Assembly: GCA_903925745.1 (NCBI GenBank)
Contig: CAIYGQ010000135.1
Coordinates: forward strand, 1-62,286
Source of the DNA: an uncultured Actinomycetes bacterium
GTDB lineage: Bacteria > Actinomycetota > Acidimicrobiia > Acidimicrobiales > Microtrichaceae
Reading direction: 5' to 3'
DNA length: 62,286 bases
Shown: positions 42,717 to 49,512 of the stretch, one piece after another
How positions within the stretch are numbered: the first letter of the stretch is position 1
How the letters are laid out: each line of letters opens with the position of its first letter
Translations under genes and position numbers: made by a program
Notes under the pieces: generated by a model
What the model was told of the DNA's origin: nothing
Databases searched by the model: none
Seen by the model: the letters and a program-made list of their open reading frames with translations, nothing else

Positions 42717-43397
42717 TCAGACCGGCACCCCCCAGCGGGCCAGGACCTCGGCGGTGCCGTCCACGTCGGTGTGCTGGTGTGCCGCCAGCCCGGCGGTGCG
42801 GGCTCCCTCGACGTTCTCGACCAGGTCGTCGATGAACAGCGTGCGCGATGGTGGTGAGCCCAGCCGGTCGCAGACCAGCGTGAAGACCGCCGGGTCGGGC
42901 TTGGCGATCCCGATCTCGGCGGTGTTGAACACCACGTCGAACTCGTCGAGCAGGTCCAGCACGTGCAGGTCGCGGCGCAATCTGGTGGTGCCGTTGGACA
43001 ACAGCGCGACCGTGGTCACGGCGCGCACCCGGCGGAGCACCGAGAGCATCTCGACGTCGACCCGTCCGACGTTGGCCTCCCACTCGTCGAGCGCCGGCTC
43101 GGCCCTCGGGCCGTGGACCGCGACCACGCGGCGTCGGATCTCGTCCATCCACTCCCGGTAGGTGAGCTGCCCCGTCGTCGCCGCCCGGCCCAGGTCGGGC
43201 CCGAACGCGACGTCCAGGATCGAACGGGCGGGGAGCCCGTGGGCCACCTCGACCTCGTCGAGCTCATCGTCGTTCCAGTGCCGGATCACGCCGTCCAGGT
43301 CGAACACGACGGTGCCGACACCGGTGGTCCAACCGGGGTCGGCACCGTCGCCCCCGGACCCGCGATCGGCGGTCGCTCCGGTTCCCGGTTCCGACAC
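42717..43397 (-). CDS. HAD-superfamily hydrolase
   Basis: A 226-residue haloacid dehalogenase-like phosphatase. Motif I is VVFDLDGVIR (nucleophile Asp and general acid Asp), motif II is LLSNGTT, motif III Lys is in GIAKPDPAVF, and motif IV is LFIDDLVENV. The cap inserted after motif I (about residues 45-115) is of the C1 type. It could dephosphorylate a small metabolite released by the neighbouring dioxygenase/HD pair; it does not look like a phosphonoacetaldehyde hydrolase. The GTG at 43397 is 6 bp after the HD gene stop, so the genes probably form one transcript. Confidence 0.82.
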   Translation of the reverse strand: MSEPGTGATADRGSGGDGADPGWTTGVGTVVFDLDGVIRHWNDDELDEVEVAHGLPARSILDVAFGPDLGRAATTGQLTYREWMDEIRRRVVAVHGPRAEPALDEWEANVGRVDVEMLSVLRRVRAVTTVALLSNGTTRLRRDLHVLDLLDEFDVVFNTAEIGIAKPDPAVFTLVCDRLGSPPSRTLFIDDLVENVEGARTAGLAAHQHTDVDGTAEVLARWGVPV

Positions 43398-43403
43398 GTC
43401 CGA

Positions 43404-43988
43404 TCAGCCCGTGGCGAGCGACCGCAGCAGCGCCGCGTGCTCGTCCAGCGTCGGCACGTCCAGGCCCTCGACCTTGCCGGCGTCGTCCCAGCGCCGGAGC
43501 CGGACCGCGCGGTCGTGCTCCGGTTCGGCGACGAAGGCCGCGACCTCGTCGGGATCCATCGCCCCACCCTGTCGGGCCAGGCTCGCGGTGGATCCGGCCG
43601 ACAACCCCTCGAGCACCCCCGGTTCGACGGCGACCAGGTAGCGCTTGGCGCGCACGTGCCCGGCGATCGGTTCCGTCACGCCGGGCCCGAACAGCGAGGC
43701 GAGCCATGCCGACCCGCGCGCCTCGTGGTGCAGGTCCGCGGCGGCGGGACCGTCGGCGCCGTCGCGCAGGTGGAGCAGGTGGCCGACGTCGTGGAGGAGC
43801 GCGGCGGCGACCAGCTCGTCATCGGCCCCGTCGCGCCGGGCCAGCGCCGCGCACTGCAGGGCGTGGTCCAGCTGGGTGACGACCTCGTCGTAGCGGTGGG
43901 TGCCGAGCGTCCGGTACAACCCGAGGACCTCGTCGAGCGAGGCCGCCGGCGGCTCCGACATCTCGTTGCCCGTGGGCCGCTCGGTCAC
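43404..43988 (-). CDS. PhnZ-type HD-domain oxygenase (phosphonate-cleaving family)
   Basis: A 194-residue HD-domain protein resembling PhnZ/TmpB, mixed-valent diiron oxygenases that cleave the C-P bond of alpha-hydroxyphosphonates. Candidate metal ligands are His42 (VTQLDHALQCA), His66-Asp67 (LLHDVGH), His87/His88, His111 (IAGHVRAKRYL) and Asp168 or Asp169 (RRWDDAGK). The family-typical Lys115 and the QGGAM loop (140-144) are present. In PhnZ an iron-coordinating Tyr and Glu are separated by two residues upstream of the QLEHAL motif; here Tyr33 and Glu35 are separated by one. GTGA overlap with the dioxygenase gene; an ATG nine codons in (43961) is an alternative start. Family is fairly clear, substrate not. 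Confidence 0.78.
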   Translation of the reverse strand: MTERPTGNEMSEPPAASLDEVLGLYRTLGTHRYDEVVTQLDHALQCAALARRDGADDELVAAALLHDVGHLLHLRDGADGPAAADLHHEARGSAWLASLFGPGVTEPIAGHVRAKRYLVAVEPGVLEGLSAGSTASLARQGGAMDPDEVAAFVAEPEHDRAVRLRRWDDAGKVEGLDVPTLDEHAALLRSLATG

Positions 43989-44800
43989 GGCGTGTCCTCC
44001 GGCACCGCCACGCCGCGGAAGTCGTTGATGAGTGACACGCGCACCATGCCGTCGGAACGTCCCCCGCTCCGGAACGCTGCGATCTTCTCGGCGTAGTACT
44101 CCTCCCGCAGGTCGCCCTCGGCCGCTGCGTTGTAGGTGGGGTACAGCGCCCGGCGGGGCGTGTCGGTCGTGTTGGGTCCGCTGCGGTGCGGTGTCCGGGA
44201 GTGGAACCAGAGGGTCTGGCCGGCGCGGACGGGCACGGTGGTCCACGTCATCGACTCGACCAGTTCGTCGACGATCACCCCGTCGTCCATCTCGTAGAGC
44301 TCGTGGTGGGCGCCCGAGACGACCTCGAGGCAGCCGTTCTCGGCGGTCGCATCGTCGACGGCGACCATGCAGCTGACGTGTGACTCGATGAACGGGTAGG
44401 CGGGGGCGTCCTGGTGTGGCGCGTAGCCGGCGCCGCCCGGGAGCTTGTAGTTGATCTTCTCCTTGTAGAGCACCGCGGGCTGGCCGAGCAGGTTGGACGC
44501 GATCCCGACCATGGCGCCGGTGCGCAGCAGGTCGTGGAGGCCCTGATGGAACGGGGTGAAGTTCTCGGTGCGGCACAGGGCCGGGCCGTGCTCGGTCAGC
44601 TCCCGGTGGTGCAGCCAGTCACCGCCGTCGAGTGGCCACTCGGCGACCTCCTCGACCCAGGTGCGGACCCACCCGGCGCCGTCGGGGCCCAGCGTGTCGG
44701 TCAGTACCCACCCGTGCTCGGCGAAGTGGTCGGCCGAGGCGCGGTCGGTGCCGGCGAGCACCGTGGGTCCCGAGGTGGTGGACGCATCCGGATCCTGCAC
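43985..44800 (-). CDS. PhyH-family Fe(II)/2-oxoglutarate dioxygenase (PhnY-like)
   Basis: A 271-residue phytanoyl-CoA dioxygenase-like enzyme. The facial triad is His129 and Asp131 (YAPHQDAPAY) and His205 (RTPHRSGPN), with the 2-oxoglutarate Arg probably in TPRRALYPTY. Preceding LYKEKINYKLPGG is typical of the PhnY/TmpA type, which hydroxylates organophosphonates before PhnZ-type cleavage. Overlap with the HD gene and the right gene order support that pairing. Other PhyH members hydroxylate ectoine or other small molecules, so substrate is inferred only from the partner. GTG at 44800, about 55 bp downstream of the desulfurase stop. Confidence 0.78.
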   Translation of the reverse strand: MQDPDASTTSGPTVLAGTDRASADHFAEHGWVLTDTLGPDGAGWVRTWVEEVAEWPLDGGDWLHHRELTEHGPALCRTENFTPFHQGLHDLLRTGAMVGIASNLLGQPAVLYKEKINYKLPGGAGYAPHQDAPAYPFIESHVSCMVAVDDATAENGCLEVVSGAHHELYEMDDGVIVDELVESMTWTTVPVRAGQTLWFHSRTPHRSGPNTTDTPRRALYPTYNAAAEGDLREEYYAEKIAAFRSGGRSDGMVRVSLINDFRGVAVPEDTP

Positions 44801-44855
44801 GCCGCCAGTGTCGCAGGTCCGACGTGCCCCGTCACCGCCGGGCCGCGCCGGGCCG

Positions 44856-45992
44856 TCAGGAGCCCAGGGCGCGTAGTCCGGCGAGCACCGAACCGGTGCC
44901 GTCGACGAAGCGGTCGACGTCGTCGTCCGTGGTCGACCACCCGACCGAGGCCCGCAGTGACCGGTCGGCGTCGACCCCCATCGCGGCCAGCACCGGAGAC
45001 GGTTCCAGGGCCTCGGACGAGCAGGACGAACCCGAGTGGACCGACACGCCGAGAGCGTCGAGCCCGAGCAGCACGGGTTGGGGTTCGACGCCGCTGAGTC
45101 CGAGGCACACCAGGTGCGACAGCGACCCGTCGGGGCCGGCCCCGAGCACCTCGACGCCGTCGGCCGTCTCCGCCCACGACCGGATCCGGTCCGTCTGTCG
45201 CCGGGCCTGGGCCGTCCACGACGCAGCCGTCTCTGCCAGTTCGGCGGCCGCCGCACCCAGCCCGATGATGCCGAGGACGTCCTCGAGTCCGGCCCGACGG
45301 GCCCGCTCCTGGTCGCCACCGACGAGCAGTGGGGGGATCCGCAGCCCCCGCCGGACGATGAGTGCACCCGTTCCCGGGGGCGCACCGAACTTGTGCCCGG
45401 AGACCGAGACCAGGTCTGCCCCCAGGTCGCCGAGGTGGAGCGGCACGCGCCCGGCCGCCTGGGCGGCGTCGACGTGGACGAGCACCCCCCGTTCGCGGCA
45501 GGCCTCCACGACCCGGTGGACCGGCTGCAGCGTCCCCACCTCGTGGTTGCCCCACTGCAGGTGGACCAGGGCCGTGTCCGGCCGCACCGCGGCCAGGAGC
45601 GCGTCGGGGTCGACCCGCCCGGTCCGGTCCACGCCGATGACGGTGTGCGGACCGCGCTCGGCCCACTGGCGGACCGCCGAGTGCTCGACCGCCGCGAGCA
45701 CCACGTGGGTGCGCTCCGGGTCCCGGGCCCGGGCCCCGTGACTGGCGGCGGCGATGGACTCCGTGGCGCCCGAGGTGAACACGACCTCCCGCGGCCGGCA
45801 ACCGAGCCAGGCGGCGACCTGCTCGCGGGCGTCCTCCAGCGCCACGCGGGTCCGCATGCCGTCGTGGTGGATCCGGCCCGGGTCGCCGGCCACGCCCGGT
45901 GCGTCCAGCCACTCCATCAGCGCCGTCCGGGCGGCGGGCAGCAGCGGTGAGGTCGACGCGTGGTCCAGGTAGGCGCGTCGTGGTTCGTCCAC
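44856..45992 (-). CDS. Cysteine desulfurase (class V aminotransferase fold)
   Basis: A 378-residue PLP enzyme of the NifS/IscS family, which takes sulfur from cysteine for Fe-S clusters or thiolation. The opening AYLDHASTSPLLPAAR, the PLP-binding FTSGATESI, the lysine in VSGHKFGAPPG and the active-site Cys loop GSSCSSEA are all present. The motif usually written N-N-E-x-G-T appears as WGNHEVGTLQP. It lies between a SufR-like regulator and the dioxygenase gene on the same strand. The tRNA-thiolation gene (mnmA) that often follows such genes in actinobacteria is absent here. Confidence 0.88.
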   Translation of the reverse strand: MDEPRRAYLDHASTSPLLPAARTALMEWLDAPGVAGDPGRIHHDGMRTRVALEDAREQVAAWLGCRPREVVFTSGATESIAAASHGARARDPERTHVVLAAVEHSAVRQWAERGPHTVIGVDRTGRVDPDALLAAVRPDTALVHLQWGNHEVGTLQPVHRVVEACRERGVLVHVDAAQAAGRVPLHLGDLGADLVSVSGHKFGAPPGTGALIVRRGLRIPPLLVGGDQERARRAGLEDVLGIIGLGAAAAELAETAASWTAQARRQTDRIRSWAETADGVEVLGAGPDGSLSHLVCLGLSGVEPQPVLLGLDALGVSVHSGSSCSSEALEPSPVLAAMGVDADRSLRASVGWSTTDDDVDRFVDGTGSVLAGLRALGS

Positions 45993-46002
45993 CCGGGTCG
46001 TC

Positions 46003-46707
46003 TCAGTCGTCGACGGCGGTCACGCAGTGGTCGTCGCCGCTCGGGAGCGACGACGTCAGGTCGACGCTCGTCTCCCCGTAGAGGGTCTCGAGCATCCCCT
46101 TGACCATGCCCCGGTCGACCGCGCAGATGACGGGGTGCTCGACCGCCGCCTCACCGAACGGGCAGTGCTCGGTGACGATGCGCAGCTCGGCACCGTCCTT
46201 CTCGGCGTGGGCGGCGAACCCGTGGGCGGTCAGGGCGTCGGCCACCGTGTGCAGGGCCGCCCGGAAGGACCGGGTCCCCGTCTGGCCGGCGGTCGCAGCC
46301 ATGGAGCGCCCGTACTCCTCGCCGACCTCCTCGGCGAGCGCGGTCGCCCGTTCGGGTCCCAACGCGGCGAGCGCCCGACCGAGCAGTTCCAGGAGCACCT
46401 CGTCGTGGCGGACGGGCACGTCCAGGCTCACCTCGTCGCTCCCGGTCCGGTAGCGCTTCGACGGCCGGCCGGCTCCACCGGCCGGCCGTTCGGTCGACAC
46501 CTCCAGGTACCCTCCCGCGGCCAGCTTGTCGAGGTGGTGGCGGGCGACGTTGGCGTGCAGGTCGAAGTGCTGGGCGACCTCGGACGCGGTGACCCCCTCT
46601 GCGGCGCCGTGGGCGAACAGGTAGATCTCCCGTCGCGTCGGATCCCCGAACGCAGAAGTGATCGCCGTCACCGCGGAGGAGAAGTCGGTCGGGCTCAACG
46701 ACGTCAC
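46003..46707 (-). CDS. sufR: SufR-like Fe-S-sensing transcriptional regulator
   Basis: A 234-residue winged-helix regulator. The HTH is EVAQHFDLHANVARHHLDKL (residues about 43-62), followed by a wing with GGAGRPSKRYR. The C-terminal half has three cysteines: Cys181 (TEHCPFGE), Cys194 (HPVICAVD) and Cys228 (DDHCVTAV). The C-x12-C spacing is that of SufR-type [4Fe-4S] sensors, which repress Fe-S assembly genes. Context fits: cysteine desulfurase downstream (10-bp gap) and Mrp/ApbC divergent. GTG start at 46705-46707. It might instead be a related regulator that uses the cysteines for another metal. Confidence 0.7.
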   Translation of the reverse strand: MTSLSPTDFSSAVTAITSAFGDPTRREIYLFAHGAAEGVTASEVAQHFDLHANVARHHLDKLAAGGYLEVSTERPAGGAGRPSKRYRTGSDEVSLDVPVRHDEVLLELLGRALAALGPERATALAEEVGEEYGRSMAATAGQTGTRSFRAALHTVADALTAHGFAAHAEKDGAELRIVTEHCPFGEAAVEHPVICAVDRGMVKGMLETLYGETSVDLTSSLPSGDDHCVTAVDD

Positions 46708-46778
46708 CCGCCCAGCGTACCGCCGGGTCGCCGGCCCGGCCGGGGCGGGTGGCTTGCCGAGCGGCGCCGTGTGGGGCG

Positions 46779-47933
46779 ATGCTCCGGAGCGTGACCACCA
46801 CCCGTGACGACGTGATCGAGGCCCTCCGTCCCATCGAGGACCCCGAGCTCCACCGCTCGATCGTCGAGCTCGAGATGGTCCGTGACGTCGTCGTGGACCT
46901 CCCGCTCGTCCGGGTGCAGGTGGCCCTCACCATCCCCGGGTGCCCGCTCAAGGCCGAGATCCAGACCCGCGTGACCGACGCCGTCGAACAGCTCCACGGT
47001 GTCGACGCCGTGGAGGTCGACTTCACCTCCATGACCGATGACGAGCGGGCGGCGCTCCGCGAGCGACTCCATGGGGATCCGGCCTCCACCGCCGGGTCCC
47101 AGCAGTCCCACGGTCACGCCGAGGGCCGGGCCATCCCGTTCGCGGACCCCGGGTCGCGGACCCGGGTCCTGCTCGTCGCGTCGGGCAAGGGTGGGGTGGG
47201 GAAGTCGTCGGTGACGACGAACCTGGCCGTGGCGCTCGCCCAGCGCGGCTCCTCGGTCGCGGTCGTCGACGCCGACGTCTGGGGGTTCTCGATCCCGGCC
47301 ATGCTCGGCGTCGACCGGGCCCCGGTGCTGATCGACAAGATGATCGTGCCCCCGGAGGCCCACGGCGTCCGCTGCATCTCCATGGGCTTCTTCGTCGAGG
47401 AGGACCAGCCGGTCATCTGGCGTGGCCCGATGCTCCACAAGGCCCTCGAGCAGTTCCTGACCGACGTCTACTGGGATGAGCCCGACTTCCTGCTCGTCGA
47501 CCTGCCCCCCGGGACCGGTGACATCTCGATCTCGCTGTCGCAGTTCCTGCCCCGGGCCCAGGCGGTGGTGGTGACCACACCCCAGCCGGCGGCCCAGCGC
47601 GTGGCCCAGCGGGCCGGCACCATGGCCGAGAAGGTGCACCTCGACGTGGTCGGCGTGATCGAGAACATGTCGTGGTTCACCGGCGACGACGGCGTCCGCT
47701 ACGAACTGTTCGGCGCCGGCGGTGGGGCCGAGCTCGCCGCCCGGCTGGAGGTGCCGCTCCTGGGTCAGGTGCCCCTCGTCCCGGAACTGCGGGAGGGCGG
47801 GGACTCGGGCCGGCCGATCGTGGCCGTCGACCCCGACGCCGAGGCCTCCGGGGCCTTCCGGTCGATCGCCGAGCGGCTGGCCGTCGAGCTCGCCCCGACC
47901 CGCCGGACCAACCCAGAGCTCCGGATCCTCTAG
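46779..47933 (+). CDS. apbC: Mrp/ApbC Fe-S cluster carrier ATPase
   Basis: A 384-residue P-loop NTPase. An N-terminal MIP18/DUF59 domain (about residues 5-95, VIEALRPIEDPELHRSI) precedes the deviant Walker A motif SGKGGVGKSSVTTN and switch regions DADVWGFSIP and LLVDLPPGTGD. These are hallmarks of Mrp/ApbC, which carries Fe-S clusters to target proteins. The C-x-x-C that often follows the VIENMS motif is missing (VIENMSWFTGDDG). The ATG at 46779 is preferred over the GTG at 46791, whose ribosome site would be too close. It is divergent from the SufR-like gene. Confidence 0.86.
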   Translation: MLRSVTTTRDDVIEALRPIEDPELHRSIVELEMVRDVVVDLPLVRVQVALTIPGCPLKAEIQTRVTDAVEQLHGVDAVEVDFTSMTDDERAALRERLHGDPASTAGSQQSHGHAEGRAIPFADPGSRTRVLLVASGKGGVGKSSVTTNLAVALAQRGSSVAVVDADVWGFSIPAMLGVDRAPVLIDKMIVPPEAHGVRCISMGFFVEEDQPVIWRGPMLHKALEQFLTDVYWDEPDFLLVDLPPGTGDISISLSQFLPRAQAVVVTTPQPAAQRVAQRAGTMAEKVHLDVVGVIENMSWFTGDDGVRYELFGAGGGAELAARLEVPLLGQVPLVPELREGGDSGRPIVAVDPDAEASGAFRSIAERLAVELAPTRRTNPELRIL

Positions 47934-47969
47934 CCCCGGGGATCCCGGAGCGGAGATTCCACCGGCGGT

Positions 47970-47998
47970 CCAAACCTGCACGGCCGTTGCGTCGTGTC
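47970..47998 (+). promoter_or_regulatory. Candidate ECF promoter of the sigma gene (autoregulation)
   Basis: CCAAACCT (47970-47977) and CGTGTC (47993-47998) are 15 bp apart. The AAC/CGT pairing and spacing resemble ECF promoters. The same two motifs with the same spacing occur at 49396-49424. The expected transcription start falls at about 48004-48006, so the sigma mRNA would be leaderless, starting at the ATG at 48008 or 48014. Confidence 0.55.
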
Positions 47999-48001
47999 AC
48001 C

Positions 48002-48592
48002 ATGGCGATGGCCATGACCGAGCACGATCCGGGGGTGCCCCCGATCGCCCCCGTGCCCGTTCCCGGACGGGGTGCGTCCTTCGACCAGGTGTTCCTGGAG
48101 TCCTACCCGCGCCTGGTCCGCAGCCTCACCCTGGTCTGTCGTGGTGACGCCGAGGCCGCGGCCGACTGCGTGGCCGACGCCTTCGAGCGGGCGTTCGTGC
48201 GCTGGCGGCGGGTGTCGCGTCTGGACGACCCGGTCGGCTGGATCCGGCGGGTGGCCATCAACCGGGCCACCGACGGCGGCCGCCGCCTCCGGAGGCGTGA
48301 CCGGGCGATCGAGCGGCTGGCCTCGACGACCCCGACGAGCGTCGATCCGGTCGAACCGGCGGACCGGTCCCTGGCCGACGCCGTGGCGGCCCTGAGTCCG
48401 CAGCAGCGGGCCGTCGTCGCCCTGTTCTACGTGGACGACCTGTCGGTCGCCGACGTCGCGGCCACCATGGAGCTGAGCGAGGGCGCGGTGAAGTACCACC
48501 TGCACCAGGCCCGCGAGCGGCTCCGCACCTCCTGGACGCCGAACGGTTCGGCGTCCGAATCAACGAACCGTCACGACGGAGCGAGACCATGA
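48002..48592 (+). CDS. ECF (sigma-70 family) RNA polymerase sigma factor
   Basis: A 196-residue ECF sigma factor. Region 2 is seen in FDQVFLESYPRLVRSL, ADCVADAFERAFVRW and VGWIRRVAINRATD. Region 4 runs from LADAVAALSPQQRAVV through MELSEGAVKYHLHQARERLR (about 160-180) and holds the DNA-binding helix. Three in-frame ATGs (48002, 48008, 48014) are possible starts, and the predicted promoter would favour the later ones. Its stop overlaps the next ATG as ATGA, the usual layout for a sigma factor with its regulator. It probably controls its own gene and the membrane protein gene at 49513 by a shared promoter motif. Confidence 0.88.
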   Translation: MAMAMTEHDPGVPPIAPVPVPGRGASFDQVFLESYPRLVRSLTLVCRGDAEAAADCVADAFERAFVRWRRVSRLDDPVGWIRRVAINRATDGGRRLRRRDRAIERLASTTPTSVDPVEPADRSLADAVAALSPQQRAVVALFYVDDLSVADVAATMELSEGAVKYHLHQARERLRTSWTPNGSASESTNRHDGARP

Positions 48593-49317
48593 GCGACGAC
48601 GACACCTTCGATGACATCCTCCGAACCCACCTGGGCGCTCCGGGGGTCGACCCGATCGGCGTCGGCGCGGCGACCGAGCTCGAGTCCCTCATGGGCCGCT
48701 TCGAGGCGGCTCGCCGTCGTCGCCGGGCCGCGGTCGGAGCGACGACCACGATCGCCGCCCTGATCGTGCTCGCAGCGGGCGCCTTCGCGCTCGGTGGCCC
48801 GGGCCAGCAGGTCGACGTCGGTCCGGCCGATGGCGACCCGCCCGTCACGGCTCAGGCGCCGACCACGGTGCCGAGCACCGTGCCGACCACGCTGCCGGCA
48901 CCGGTCCCGGCACCCCTCCCGCCACCCCTCCCGCCGCCGGTCCCGACCCCGGGCGCCGTGTCGCCGCCGGCGGTGCCCGGCGACGACGGGGGAGCCTCGG
49001 GTGGGGTGGACGACTCCGGCGGCTCGTCCGGCGGTACGTCGGGCGGGTTCGGCTCCGGTGGTTCCACCTCCGGCTCGAGTGGTGGTTCCGGCGGCGGCTC
49101 GGGTGGCGGCAGCGGCTCGGGCGGCGGTTCTGACGACTCGTCCGGTTCGGGCGGTGGTGGATCCGACGATTCGGGGGCCGATGACTCCTCCGGCTCCGGC
49201 GGTGGCGGCTCCGATGACTCCGCCGACGACTCGGGGGGTTCGGGCGGCGGCTCGGACGACTCGGTCATGGATGACTCGGGCCGGGGTCGGGGACGCGGCC
49301 GCGGCGGCGACGACTGA
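48589..49317 (+). CDS. Membrane protein with Ser/Gly/Asp-rich disordered tail, candidate anti-sigma partner
   Basis: A 242-residue single-pass membrane protein. About 45 cytoplasmic residues (DDTFDDILRTHLG ... RRRRR) precede a transmembrane helix (about 50-70). A Pro-rich linker then leads into a low-complexity tail of repeated SGGGS and SDDSG units ending in RGRGRGRGGDD. No HxxxCxxC zinc anti-sigma motif is present. Its position, overlapping the sigma gene by ATGA, is that of an anti-sigma factor, with the short N-terminal part as the only possible sigma-binding domain. The tail matches the style of the protein at 49513. Confidence 0.68.
   Translation: MSDDDTFDDILRTHLGAPGVDPIGVGAATELESLMGRFEAARRRRRAAVGATTTIAALIVLAAGAFALGGPGQQVDVGPADGDPPVTAQAPTTVPSTVPTTLPAPVPAPLPPPLPPPVPTPGAVSPPAVPGDDGGASGGVDDSGGSSGGTSGGFGSGGSTSGSSGGSGGGSGGGSGSGGGSDDSSGSGGGGSDDSGADDSSGSGGGGSDDSADDSGGSGGGSDDSVMDDSGRGRGRGRGGDD
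48996..49316 (+). repeat. Low-complexity Gly/Ser/Asp coding repeat
   Basis: Degenerate short repeats such as GGCGGTGG and GACGACTCC encode a tail of GGS, SGSGGG and DDSG units. It is in frame throughout and carries no stop codon. Phasing is irregular, unlike a CRISPR array. Confidence 0.8.
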
Positions 49318-49395
49318 ACGGCGGTCGCTCCCGGCCGTCCGGCACGGCCGTGGCCACCGGCCGGTGGGTTCGCGGTCAGGAAATCCGCAGCGGGG

Positions 49396-49424
49396 CCAAA
49401 CCTCCGGGGACGCTGTGGCGTGTC
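49396..49424 (+). promoter_or_regulatory. Second copy of the ECF promoter motif
   Basis: CCAAACCT (49396-49403), a 15-bp spacer and CGTGTC (49419-49424) match the pair in front of the sigma gene exactly in sequence and spacing; the spacers differ. The predicted transcript starts at about 49431, leaving an untranslated leader of about 82 bases before the GTG at 49513, with a purine-rich GGGGGAAGTGGG near the start. The rest of 49318-49512 holds no gene. Confidence 0.55.
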
Positions 49425-49512
49425 CCCCCCGTTCGCACCGGGGCCTTCCCGGTGCGGAGCCGGGAGGTTCCCGGTTGGGATCCGGGCGGGGCCCGGGGGA
49501 AGTGGGTGCCAC

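Noticed and set aside
42717-43397. HAD protein as a phosphonoacetaldehyde hydrolase of the phosphonate set
   Set aside because: I see no clear match to the PhnX Schiff-base lysine pattern; the sequence fits a general HAD phosphatase better.
44856-45992. Class V aminotransferase as a PhnW-type 2-aminoethylphosphonate transaminase
   Set aside because: The active-site Cys loop GSSCSSEA and the LDHAST start mark it as a cysteine desulfurase.
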